NCBI GenBank assembly: GCA_001414345.1
Contig: LLCB01000258.1
Location: forward strand, 20,748 to 84,747
Length of the DNA: 64,000 nucleotides
Direction of reading: 5' to 3'
Source of the DNA: Hymenoscyphus infarciens
Taxonomy: Eukaryota; Ascomycota; Leotiomycetes; Helotiales; Helotiaceae
The notes beneath the pieces are model-generated. The model was given only the letters and a program-made list of their open reading frames with translations, did not search any database and was not told the DNA's origin. The position numbers and the translations under genes are program-made. Below are positions 13,164 to 23,350 of the stretch, piece after piece (the first letter of the stretch is position 1; every line of letters starts with the position of its first letter).

Positions 13164-13751
13164 ATTAACATCGACTCTCCTCAAAAACAGCGCATATACC
13201 CATGAGCAGTCGCGAGGAATAGGAGACTCTCTGCAATTCCGGCACTGAAGCATCGGTGTTTTTGATTTCATAGAGCTTGCCTCAGCGCTAGATCGGGTGA
13301 GGGGCACACAAGTTAGTGTTTCAAAGCAAAGTCTTCCTGGACCAAATCAGAGTCAAATTGTCCACTAAGGCTATTTTCTTCTGTTAACCGCGCAGTTCAA
13401 AAATTGGCGCCACGGGAGTGGCTTCAAAAGCAACATGGGAAGTTACAAATAAACTTGACTGGGGTAGGGTACTCTTTTACGACAGGGGAGATGTTGGTAC
13501 CAACATAGACTCGGCTTGGCCCAATCAGCAGAGCTTACCAACACCCTCTACGTTTTTCAATTTGGTTGAAATAATGCTGGGGTTATTTCTATCTCTTATG
13601 ACGGGGTTTGATTGACTGTTTTTCTTCTAGCGCCCGAATCAAGCGCAAGTGGGGATGGCCGCCTTCTGGCTATCACACTGCGAGGCGGTTAGAAAACTAG
13701 CGGCTATTCTTTGAATAGTAACTGAAGGTTATATCGTTTTCTTGCATCACC
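13164..13751. other. Intergenic stretch
   Basis: No gene seen. A TTTCTTCTAG acceptor-like site near 13630 leaves open an upstream exon of the following DUF7770-like fragment, but no convincing coding exon could be joined. The short frames here have no recognisable content. Confidence 0.4.
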
Positions 13752-14171
13752 ATGGACCCAGGGGAAATGCTGGGGACTCATATCCCTGGACACGGGTATC
13801 GTGGGAAAATGGAGTTGCTTCATAGGACGCACAATATTACTAGAAACAGAGAGGGCCTGATAACGATACCCGCCACAAAAGGACGAAGTGCTGCTCATTT
13901 CATTGATGCTATCATCAATGCTGGAAACCATGAGTATGATTTCACTACCGAGGGAAGGGGCTGTACTGGGTGGATCCTCGACCAATATCACCTGTTTCTT
14001 CGGCAGGGTCTCATCCATCCTAAATTTGATTTGATAGAGACGGGGATAAATATGGAGTGGTTTGAAGGGAAACCGAGGGCTAACAAGCCCTTGACTCGGG
14101 GTTTTTATATGAGAGATACGAGAGGTGGAGGGTGGGGAAAGAGTGGGAAACCAGGGAATAGTCGTCGGTAA
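13752..14171 (+). CDS. DUF7770-like protein, C-terminal portion (possibly N-truncated)
   Basis: The open frame gives 139 residues. The central part, IPATKGRSAAHFIDAII followed by NAGNHEYDFTTEGRGCTGW, resembles the conserved core of the fungal DUF7770 family (variable-region start, I/LIDxIIxxGRxRY, then F-x-EGxGCRxW), recalled from family knowledge rather than searched. The usual N-terminal NHW-x-IYL segment is missing, because TAA lies in frame 33 bases upstream of the ATG. So either an upstream exon was missed or this is a truncated remnant. The last ~15 residues are Gly/Lys/Arg-rich. Biochemical role unknown. Confidence 0.5.
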   Translation: MDPGEMLGTHIPGHGYRGKMELLHRTHNITRNREGLITIPATKGRSAAHFIDAIINAGNHEYDFTTEGRGCTGWILDQYHLFLRQGLIHPKFDLIETGINMEWFEGKPRANKPLTRGFYMRDTRGGGWGKSGKPGNSRR

Positions 14172-15808
14172 AGATTTTGTGGTTACTGGTGTATAGTTCT
14201 GCATAGAAACTGTAGAAAAGTTTCCTTGTTTTGCCTCTATGTACTTGAGAGGTGGTGGGTGGAGAGAGGGGTTAAAGTTCTTTGATATAACGATTATGCA
14301 GCAATAATATAATGTAACTTCTTTTGAGAGGGCTGTCAGTTACTAGCACGAGGTGTGAGTTATAGGTGCGGTGAAGAAATACTCAGTGAGCTGTTTGTTG
14401 GACACTGAGATTGGGAACGAACCTACAAATAATTACTCGAAAAAATCTCGCTGTTGGTTCTGGGTATGATATGAGGATTGTTTGTTCGGAGAGCATTAAA
14501 CCCTTTTATTATTCTAAGTCTTAAGTGAGATTATACTTGTTTTCGCAAGTCTACTCCGTTGAGTAGCTTCAGTAATCCAGGAGGTTGGGGGTCTGATACC
14601 CTAACCTACTTTCTGTCTAACTCTTTTTAAGTAAATTGTTGTTCGTCCGGTAAGCTATAGATCACCGGGCAAACCACTAGTAAGCTGCTAGTACTTAGTG
14701 CGCCGAGAGTAATGAGCTGATAGAAAGTATCGGCTGCTCGCGTGTTATTTACCCCTCTTTTCCCCCTTTCGGATTGAAATGCAGATTTTGCTGCATGTCC
14801 TTTTTCTTTGCTTAGAGGTCCCCTAAAGATGGGAAAGCAATTAGAATGATTTTTGATATGGAAGGTTGATATTTTTGCTTGGTGTTGAATGTTGCTGTAT
14901 ATGTCTGTACTTGATGGCAACTTGTATTGTGAAGTTCTCGTTCGAAAGCATGTGCGATTTGTCTTAGATCTTCTTGGTGTCGGTTTGAAAGGAGTTAGGT
15001 TAATGTTTTAGAAGTGTTGGAAATGTTAGGCATCGCCTCTTGCTTTGAGCTTCATATAAGTTCAGAGAGGTTGGGAAGTTTAGTTTGATGTCTCCTTTTT
15101 AATGAAAGGTCATATTGTTTTTCCAACCATCTTCAAGCCTTGCCTTCTGGTCTGGCTACTAATAATCGAGCTAATTTTTGGAACCTTCACTTTGTGTCTT
15201 TACTGCTCTATCTATTTCGAGAAATAAATTCCAAGGAAGAAAAAAGAAAGAGTATATAATAATCGGATATAAACTACTTATTATAACATCCTCTACAGTA
15301 CTGAAGTGTTCTATTCAATCCGGGGAAACTAATTTCTTTCTGGCATAAATACAAATCAAGTAAATACAAATGAGACATGGCTCTGATATAATTTCGCGTT
15401 AACATTCTTTATTTAAAAAACTTTACTTACACAAAAAGAGTCAGTTTGGTTCTCGACAGATGATAAGACACCCAGTTTTTCGCTTTGGCTTCTTGTGGTT
15501 CTGCGTTTCTTCGTTTCGACAACCCCCTAGCGAAACTTTTCTAAAATTTTGTGAAAATTCCCTTCAGGATTGGATGGATGGTTTTGGGTTGAAAGCGGCG
15601 CTGGGACAAAGGGTTTCAAGAAATCTTGATTAGGCTCTTATCTTTCTACAATTATCTTAAATATTTTAGAAGAATAAAGGTAATCACGCATAATTATTCG
15701 GGCCTTCTAAAATAATGGAAAAATCCCCCCATCTTTGCTTAGATGATTGGGGGAGCTTAGAGATATTTCACTCTTTTAGCTAGTCATGAGAGTGGGCTCA
15801 AACTCGGC
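14172..15808. other. Intergenic stretch, no gene recognised
   Basis: About 1.6 kb without a supportable gene. Base composition is near normal and becomes more AT-rich after 15.2 kb. A 97-codon minus-strand frame at 14627-14920 has no recognisable domain and is not called. Confidence 0.5.
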
Positions 15809-15811
15809 TGA

Positions 15812-16247
15812 GGGCCTGTTTGGCTCGCATAAAGTAGTTAAATATATGCACGGATATTTGACGAGATGCCCTAAATAGTGACCTCGTATAAGTTGGTGTA
15901 TATTATCAATTGTTTCTTAATATATTAAGTAAACGTTTGGCTCGTGGTGCATATCCTGGTGTATATCCTTATATGTAGCATAGATAGGTGTCTTAATAGT
16001 AGAAAAAAAACATATATGTATGAAGTTTTAAAGATTTACACCTCTAGAGGTCTAAAACTTTTTTTGGTGGTGTATATCCTAATTATATATGTACTAAGAT
16101 ATACGAGGTTAAACGAGGGATTTGTATCACTTTTAAATATATATACTAAACACTGGTGCATATATATAATTAGTATATATATATATATATATTACCTCCT
16201 GATTTTTGGTGGTGCATATCCTAGATATGCACGAGCCAAACAGGCCC
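15812..16247. mobile_element. 436-bp MITE with GGGCCTGTTTGGCTCG inverted ends
   Basis: The ends are perfect 16-bp inverted repeats (GGGCCTGTTTGGCTCG at 15812; CGAGCCAAACAGGCCC ending at 16247). The element is flanked by a direct TGA on each side (15809-15811 and 16248-16250), a 3-bp target-site duplication. The interior is AT-rich and contains a repeated GGTG(C/T)ATATCCT motif (about five times). No transposase is encoded, although a spurious 103-codon frame covers part of it. A 3-bp TSD fits PIF/Harbinger- or CACTA-type mobilisation; the family assignment is inference. Confidence 0.9.
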
Positions 16248-16250
16248 TGA

Positions 16251-16989
16251 AATAAGCCTGAAGCCCACCCAACATTTCACATTTTATAAAATCAAGATAC
16301 ACGTTTCTACGCTTGTGGTGCTTTTGCAGTCAAGCGAGACCAGTATTGTGGTGCAAATTGAAGACGGCAGTAAAGCGATAACCCTCTATCTTTTAGGATA
16401 ATTACCTTGGATTGCCGTAGAAGGTTGTGTTAAAAGGCAGGCATGAAGTATAAAATTATATCTAAAAAACGAGCTTCTGCTATACAAACACGTGGATATT
16501 CTGCTTTCGAGTAGCAGTAAAGTTAACTTGCCATTTGGACATTCAAAGGTAGCGAGAATAGGTAAGCAAAAGGTTCTCGGAGCATCGTTTAGCACGCCCC
16601 TTGTAGTTTGACTATGACATTCGCAGAGATTCCCGAGATTGGCGATTTACACGCCACAAACACTTCACAGTTACCCTTTAACTCGTCCATAAATCTTGCC
16701 TTGATACTTACTACGACTTTAAATAAGATGTTTCTACTGAGCGATAGTGTTGTTGGGAATGTGCTAGCAAAATGGGACTAAATAAAGCCAGTGGAGAATA
16801 TACTACCGCTTTTAATGTCTATGGCGAGCCAGCATCGCCTGTGTACTTGATCTTTGTAAAATACTGTCACCAATGCAAGAAGGAAAAGAAAAGAATTGAA
16901 ATCACTGGCGTAGGCATAATCAGAAGTCTTCGGGGCGACTATTATCAAATTTGGACTATCTCAAAAGGAACAAAAAGCAGTAATCAATG
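16251..16989. other. Intergenic stretch between MITE and gene remnant
   Basis: No gene recognised. The plus-strand frame at 16772-17242 (156 codons) overlaps antisense to the minus-strand gene remnant and looks like a shadow. Confidence 0.45.
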
Positions 16990-17640
16990 TCTCCAAATCC
17001 CCGACCAACCGAGTCGTCACAACTTTACACCACCTATACCAACAAGTTTTGTGCAAGCCTCATCGATGGAATGTAGCTCGTCAATCTTGTATTCCCGCTC
17101 CAGTGCTCTTTCAGTATCGGCATACCTTCCTCGCATCTGTCCCAAACGGTATCAACTTGTTGGTCAATCCATAGTTTGTGCCATAGTTTGGTGTTTAGCC
17201 TTCAACTCACCGATACTCCAATTTCCAATATCACTATGCTGATGTACAAATACAGAGACCGCATCCCAGTTGACAGTGCCATCAGCAAGTTTGTTTTTTT
17301 TGGATACTGACGTGGAGGTGGTTTTCCTTTAAGATCAAAGGTCAGCCAACTCATAAATACGAATAGTTGGTTTTTGGTGACAACTTACATCGGCAATAGT
17401 AAACTGTTTGCAAAGTATGGTCTTAAGACTGAGATATAGTAGTGTCAAAGCCTCAATTCCGGGGTTATTGTGACCGCAAGCGATGAGAGTAATTGCGCAT
17501 TCCTCATAAGTTTTGCCTAGCTTCCGACATTGCAGGAGAAGATGGTCTGCGGCATCGACACCCTCATGGGTCTTTGTACATTGTCAGCAAGGTGAATTTA
17601 ATGTAGATAAGTTCTCTTACTTTTGGGGTAAGGACGATTA
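16990..17640 (-). pseudogene. Remnant of an uncharacterised fungal gene
   Basis: A clean internal exon is readable at 17571-17389 (61 codons, phase 0): THEGVDAADHLLLQCRKLGK onwards, ending FTIAD at a GTAAGT donor. It is bounded by an acceptor ACAAAG. Downstream, coding-like sequence resumes as LADGTVNWDAVSVFVHQHSD and WSIGELKAK, but reaching it needs a frame change near an 8-A run at about 17300. The frame then meets TGA just after TMD, while another frame continues coding-like (WIDQQVDTVWDRCEEG). Upstream of 17640 the frame is interrupted as well. I read this as a decayed gene; an unusual exon structure is the alternative. Product unknown. Confidence 0.45.
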
Positions 17641-17939
17641 AAGTCTATGGATCAGTTGTTGATTTTGGGTATGAAAGTCGTTCCGTGAGAATGTGTGGCA
17701 ACCAAAATAGAGCAATAGCTTGAAGTATAGATAACGCTAGCAGTTAGGCTTCATTCAAGTCATGTGGCGAGGCTGTTCTCAGAACCCATAGTGAATAACG
17801 CGAAGCACGGCGAAAACACCTCTTCAATATTCAATAAAAATAGGAGATAAGATTCTATTTGCACTAAAAACCTGAAAACCAAAGGTTAGGTAGACATAAG
17901 AGCAAATCAAACTGTCACCATCTCTCCATAGTCTGAAAA
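17641..17939. other. Transition into AT block 2
   Basis: No gene recognised. Composition changes sharply at about 17.95 kb, where CA and TG become rare. Confidence 0.4.
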
Positions 17940-18189
17940 GTTGCAAGTCTCGTAAAAAAAGAGAAAGTATAAAAAGCTAATTCACTCTAATCTATATAAT
18001 ATTTAATAATAAGACCTTATAGTCTTAGAAGTATAATAAAGTATAGAATATTTAAACTTCTCTTTAGTTCTCTCTAAGTCTCTACTTCAAGCTATTAAGT
18101 AGCTATTAGTAAAATTAAAATTAATATAAGTACTATCGAGATAATAAGAAAGATATTAGAAAGCGCTAAGAATTATAAACTTCTTAGAT

Positions 18190-18260
18190 TAATTATTAGA
18201 ATAATTATTAGAATAATTATTAGAATAATTATTAGAATAATTATTAGAATAATTATTAGC
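18190..18260. repeat. 12-bp tandem repeat, AGAATAATTATT x6
   Basis: Six nearly perfect consecutive units of AGAATAATTATT within the AT block. The unit is itself almost palindromic. Confidence 0.9.
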
Positions 18261-18392
18261 GTTTCATAAAAATTAGTAGAAGAGTATACTAGTACCTAGT
18301 ATAAATAGAAGGCAAAGAGAAAGCGCTAGCCTAATTAGGCTCTCCTTAGATTTAAGCTTTATAAGCGCTTTATTTGATAGTACGTAGTTTAT

Positions 18393-18475
18393 CGATTTAT
18401 TATTACGAGCTTTTGTTATTATTACGAGCTTTTGTTATTACGAGCTTTTGTTATTATTACGAGCTTTGTTTATTA
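18393..18475. repeat. Tandem repeat of ATTACGAGCTTTTGTT
   Basis: Four units of (ATT)ATTACGAGCTTTTGTT with one or two ATT triplets between them, the last one degenerate. Confidence 0.85.
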
Positions 18476-19555
18476 TTTATATCTGATTTTACGTATAGAG
18501 CTAAACCTTTTTAGGAAGGCGGTGGCGATTGTTTTCTAGTAAGAGTGAATATATTGAAATTTCGCTAATTTTCTACGCTAGCAAGGGTACTATGCTAGCG
18601 TTGAGACAGAATAGTGTTTTCTATTATAAGATACTACTTAGATAGAGTTAAGATAGTTAGCGTCGCGAGTCGCTAGATAATTCTATTTTAATAACTATAG
18701 ATTAAAAACTGAATAATATACTATTTAATCTATATAAGAGTTATTTAAATAAGTCTATTTAGCATTTTAGTAGTAATTTAAATCTCGACTATAAACTTAT
18801 ACTAGTAATTCTACGTATATAAAGCATCTTAAATCCTAATTAGTTTATTATAGTATTACTATTATATCTTTTAATCTTCTCTTTAACTCTTATCTTAGAC
18901 TTCTCTTTTATAAGAATTACTCGAGTGTCTTCTAGTAATAACGCTTTCAACTTTTCAACTTCTTAAATTTATAGCTATCTAAGAACCTGTTTAGCTAGTA
19001 TATCTTTTAGATAGTTTAGTATATATACTACTAAAAAGGCGTTATAAGATAATTTAATATATTTAATACTTTAATATATACTGAATTATTTAGCCTAAAT
19101 ATTTTTTAAGCTAGATTATTTAGCTAAATAATCTAATATTTATTTAAAAGATTATCTCTACTAAAAAAAGTAATTATTCTATTATTATTAAAACTACGAT
19201 AATTAGAAGATTTTCTAGTATATCTTTTATTCTTCTACTATATACTAGAGGCTATAATTAGTCTTACTAATAATTATAATAAAGAGCTAAACGATTATAG
19301 AATTTATTATTAGATAATTAGATAATTAAATAAATATATACCGAGCTACTTTTAAAATATCCCGGCATATTTAATAGAAAATTTAATATTATCTCATAGT
19401 AAGTTAAATAGGCTCTAACTTCCTAACTTTTAAAGCACTTAAACTCTCTTCTCTTATTATATTTTTAGAATTTTTAAAGTTTTTAGAATTATTTCACCTT
19501 ATATATCTCCTTTTAACGCTATAGTTAATATAACTCTATTTTCTCGAAGAAAAAA

Positions 19556-20080
19556 CAAATAAACATCATAGGTGTTTCTCGTTCCGGGTTTAGAAGAAGA
19601 GCAGCAACACCCGAGGATCTACTTGAAGAACAACAATATGCCGAAGAGAGGGAGGTGATGGAAGAGGGCCTTCAAACATTAGGCATTATTTGTCAAAGAC
19701 CCAAACGATAGCTCAAAAGGTTTTATATACCACGTCAAAGGATCTTCCGGGAGGTTCTACTACGAACAAAAACGCACGAGCCGAGTAACTCAGTTCCTGT
19801 TATCTAAGTTGGTCATGTCGTCAAAGAAAAGCTTAGGGAACTGAGGCATCACGCAAAAGACCTTGAAATCGAGAATCGTGACCTATCTTAGAACTGTTAA
19901 GATTTTACTTGGAATCTTCTCGAATCACTCACGGCTAACAGACTCATCGATAACGATCAACTATATAAGGATAGTCGTGAAGAAGTGTAGTCTCATAGAG
20001 AAGGCATTATATAAACACTGCCTAGGTGGTGATATGTAGGTTTTCGAATTTCGAGTATAGAGAAAAGAAGTAGCTTATCT
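19556..20080 (+). other. Non-RIP island inside AT block 2, with a degraded reading frame
   Basis: About 0.5 kb of ordinary composition (CA and TG frequent) embedded in RIP-mutated DNA. On the plus strand a stretch reads GVSRSGFRRRAATPEDLLEE and goes on through an E-rich segment to ICQRPKR before a TAG at about 19708. Further stop-interrupted segments follow (for example VKEKLRELRHHAKDLEIENRD near 19830-19885), which look like the remains of a coiled-coil or charged protein. Product unknown. Confidence 0.4.
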
Positions 20081-20242
20081 TTTTGCTTTTTTTGTCTATT
20101 TTAATTTCACTTTGTTTTCTATGTTATGTTTAGTATACTAGGTGCTTATAGTGCTTAGTGTAGTCGATAGTATTTAAAATATTATACTACGACGATATAT
20201 TATTAGAAATCTACTTTAATACGTACTATTTATACTATTTAA

Positions 20243-21701
20243 TAGTGTTTTAGGTTTCTCTATCTAATCTATTATTCTATTCTGTCTCGACGCTTCTTCT
20301 CCTTTCTACCTCTATTTTAAAGCTATTCTACCTTCTTCTATTCTTAAATTCTAGCTTTCCTAGCTACTCCTATTCTATAGTACTTACTTACCTTTTCTTA
20401 CTAAATAGAGAGGCTAGGATAGAAAGAGTTAGACTAGTTAATCTCACTTAAAGCTTAGAAGGTGAGTAGAAAAGAGAGTCTAGGTTACTAATTTCGCTTA
20501 ATATCTAGAAAGCGAGTAGAAAAGAGAGTCTTAGATAGAAAAGAGGGTCTAGGTTCTAATTAGGAGGTTGTCTTCCTAATCCTACTCTAGTCTAGCCTCC
20601 TTTTTTCATCTGTCTAGCTACTTCTATTCTGTTTTTAGAACTTTCCTAGCCACTTCTATCCTAGTTAGAGTACCTAGCCTACTAAACTTAGCCTCTCCTA
20701 TTCTTACCTAGGTAAGTAGCCTATCCTATTCTAAGTACTAGTGTCACGGAAAAAGGGGGGTCTCACGTGACCCCTTTTCTCTATATATATAGCAGAGTTT
20801 TCACCTCTTAAATTTAAGCTCCTTAGAGTGTTTTTAACCTAAAAATACGTTATAGTTATAAGCCCGGTTTATACGTATAGTATACTTTATACTTATAGTA
20901 TACTCTTATAACTTTATCTTCTGCTTATATATTTAATATATTACGACGTATTTGAGACGCTCTCCGCTATCGGCTAGCGTAACTAACCTCTTAATACTCA
21001 CGTTCGATAAGTACTCGAAAGCTCTTAAAGAGCTCTTCTAACTTCGAATATAAGACTCTTCTAACGAGCGCGAATAAGGACTCTCCTAATAAGCGTAGAC
21101 GGGACTCTTCTACGAGACTCTCTTAACTTCGAATATAGTGAAAGCTCTACTACGAGTAGGTATTACGAACTAGAAGCCTAGCAGCGCGCTAGCTCACTCT
21201 AAGAGGTGCTTGAAGATATATTCGAATTTGGAAGCCTAGTACTCTACGAAGCTAGTACAAATACAACGCTAACTACGAGCTACTATATCTACGAACGCTA
21301 CTCGCTTTTTACTAAAGCTAGAGCTAATAACGTGCTAGAGTATAAGGGAGGAAGCTAGACAGGATCTAGGAGTGGGACTTTACTCTTAAGAATGTTATCT
21401 AGAATCGCTGTTTAGGAGTTTAAAGTAATATATATAGCTCTATAGGTTTCTCTATAGTAGGAATAGAGAGCGATATAGTTAAGAGGTTCTTTTATAATCT
21501 AGTTTAAGTTTATAGGCTTAGGAAGCTGTCGTTTTCCTAGACCTAAGAGGTGTATTACGGAAAAAGAAGGGTCTTACGTAACCTCTTTTCCTTATATATA
21601 TAGTAGAGTTTTTACCTTCTAAATTTAAGCTCCTTAGAGCGTTTTTAACTCAAAAATACGTTACAACTAGGCTAACTAAGACGAGGAAAGCTAAAACACT
21701 G
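20243..21701. mobile_element. Non-autonomous hAT-like element with 8-bp TSD (carries a nested LTR element)
   Basis: Ends are inverted: TAGTGTTTTAGGTTTCTC at 20243, and the right end reads CAGTGTTTTAGCTTTCCTCG in reverse complement from 21701. The 8-bp direct repeat CTATTTAA flanks it exactly (20235-20242 and 21702-21709). An 8-bp TSD and CAGTG-type ends are the mark of the hAT superfamily. There is no transposase. About 924 bp of its 1459 bp are an LTR-flanked element inserted later (20742-21665). A sister copy lies at 24996-25980. Confidence 0.85.
20742..21665. mobile_element. TRIM-like miniature LTR retroelement nested in the hAT-like element
   Basis: Two direct repeats of ~114 bp (20742-20854 and 21551-21665) share TGT...GGAAAAAG, a CTTATATATATAG block and AAATTTAAGCTCCTTAGAG. 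The right copy ends in ACA (left RIP-altered to ATA). The whole is flanked by a 5-bp duplication ACTAG (20737-20741 and 21666-21670). A purine run (CTAAGAGG) precedes the right repeat. The 0.7-kb interior has no open frame, so it is non-autonomous. The exact TSD and TG...CA ends make the assignment firm. A TATATATAG box in each LTR may be its promoter. Confidence 0.85.
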
Positions 21702-21709
21702 CTATTTAA

Positions 21710-22224
21710 AAACTACGATATCTAATAATATACTCTTTTTTATTATTAGTATTTTAATCGCTATTATAATAATATCGCGATACTACTAAGGACTACTAAG
21801 GACTTTGAATTCTTAATTAAATTAAAGAATTCTTTTTTATAAAAATAGAGTATCTTAATATATAGTAGTAAGAGTAGTCTTACTATACTCTAAGTATTAT
21901 AAATTATTATATATTATAAAGAAATACTTAAGTAGAAATTGCTTTATATTTTTATAGTTTACTAAGCTTAATTAGTATACTTTAAGTAGAGTTTTAAGTA
22001 TACGAGTTATTAAAATATATACTATATAATATTACGATACTATCGTCGTATTTTAGCGTACTTAGATACGTACTATTAGGATATTATTATAATATATTAA
22101 TTAAAAATACTATAGTATTTTATTACGATAATACTATCGACTATACTAGTAGTACTTGTTTTCTTACCTTATTTACGCTTTCTAGTTATTTAGATTTATA
22201 TCTACGGAGATTATTAAGATTATT
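21710..22224. repeat. RIP-degenerated AT-rich stretch
   Basis: TA-rich with almost no CA/TG. No element boundaries recognised. Confidence 0.7.
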
Positions 22225-22705
22225 ACTATAGTTAGTTATAAATTAAGCTTCTCTTTTAACGATATTTTATAAACCGTGCGTTTTTAGAAAAAAAACTTTT
22301 TACCTAGATACTCTTTCTCTCTTTACTTAATAATAATATATATTATTATATTCTTAAGAATAGATAATAAGAGTACTATATACCCTTTCTTACTCTATAA
22401 ACTTTTTAGAAAGAAAATAGACACTTAGATATATGTCTAAATTTTTATAGGGTTTTAATAGAATTATAGAGGTATAAAAAGATTTCTTACGAAAAGGGGG
22501 GTTTTAAATAATTAAGTATTATTAGTAATAAATAGAGAGGAGGTATAAGAAGATATAGCAGTTCTTTCTAGCTAGGTCTTATATCTTAAAGAGTACTTTA
22601 GTTTTCTGTTTTTTAAAAATAAATAAGAGAGAATTCTTTCTTCTAAAAACGCACGGTTTATAAAATATCGTCGAAAGGGAAGCTTAGCTTGTAACTAACT
22701 GTAGT
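22225..22705. mobile_element. ~480-bp element with ~70-bp terminal inverted repeats at the RIP border
   Basis: The left arm (22225-22300) and right arm (22635-22705) are inverted copies around ACTATAGTTAGTTATAAA and CGATATTTTATAAACCGTGC. Where they differ, the left arm mostly has T or A and the right arm C or G (for example TTATAAATTAAG against TTACAAGCTAAG), so the left arm is RIP-mutated and the right arm mostly is not. The interior has no reading frame. No clear TSD could be defined. The right end marks the edge of AT block 2. Confidence 0.75.
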
Positions 22706-23350
22706 TTATACGGTGAAGTTTGTTTCAAAAATGGTCAAAAGAATATCCGGGAAATTCACTACTTTTGCTCTGACGCCTTGTTTGCTACTTTCAATTATAA
22801 GAGCTCTCAATTGTAAAAACTCTCATTCTTCGCGGACTTAGGAAGCAAAGCATCGTGGAAAGTTCTTAGTTCGCATCGAATTTTCCCTAGAGAGTCCACT
22901 TTTGGCCTAACCTAATGTCTCAGTTAAGAAAAAACATCCTAGCTTCAGACACTTCCCTGGGTTTGGTTATCATGGGAACGGGAAAAGTAAGGAAAAGCGG
23001 AGGCGGAGGCCATAGTAATTTAAGGCGAGTAATTTTCACCTATTATTGAGTCTGCACTCAAATGGGGAAGGGGGAAAGCCGAGGGGTGTGAACATGGTCT
23101 TGCAATTTCGATATAGCTACATCTTGACAGAGTAGGTATAAATGAGCTAACGGATGGGTTCCCAGTGGTAGGTGAGCAGGCAGGAAAAATGTGTGTTCAG
23201 GCACTTTCATCTGGGTATGGCTTTTTTTTTTTTTTAGATCAATGGTCAATTCTGCGATACCTAGGTATTAACCAACACGGCCATTTGATTGATCAATCCC
23301 AAAAATCCCAAATTGGCGAGTAAAGCATACCATGTTCCCGTCCGTTGCAC
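22706..23350. other. Downstream region of the second APH gene
   Basis: Composition normal; no gene recognised. A run of about 13 T lies at about 23223-23235. This is probably 3' flank of the minus-strand gene that ends at 23351. Confidence 0.5.

Larger units (their letters stand above)
17940..19555. repeat. RIP-degenerated AT-rich block 2, left part
   Basis: Same signature as block 1: TA-rich, nearly without CA/TG, and no open frames. It contains two short tandem arrays listed separately. The sequence ends abruptly at about 19.55 kb against a normal-composition island. Confidence 0.8.

Noticed and set aside
13752..14204. Minus-strand frame of 166 codons overlapping the DUF7770-like fragment
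   Set aside because: The plus-strand frame carries the recognisable family pattern; the minus frame is its shadow.
15944..16255. 103-codon plus-strand frame
   Set aside because: Lies inside the MITE and is made of its AT repeats; chance frame.
16772..17242. 156-codon plus-strand frame starting MGLNKASGEY
   Set aside because: Antisense to the decayed minus-strand gene; no recognisable domain of its own.
18190..18475. CRISPR-like spaced repeats
   Set aside because: Contiguous simple tandem arrays in a eukaryotic AT block, without spacers.
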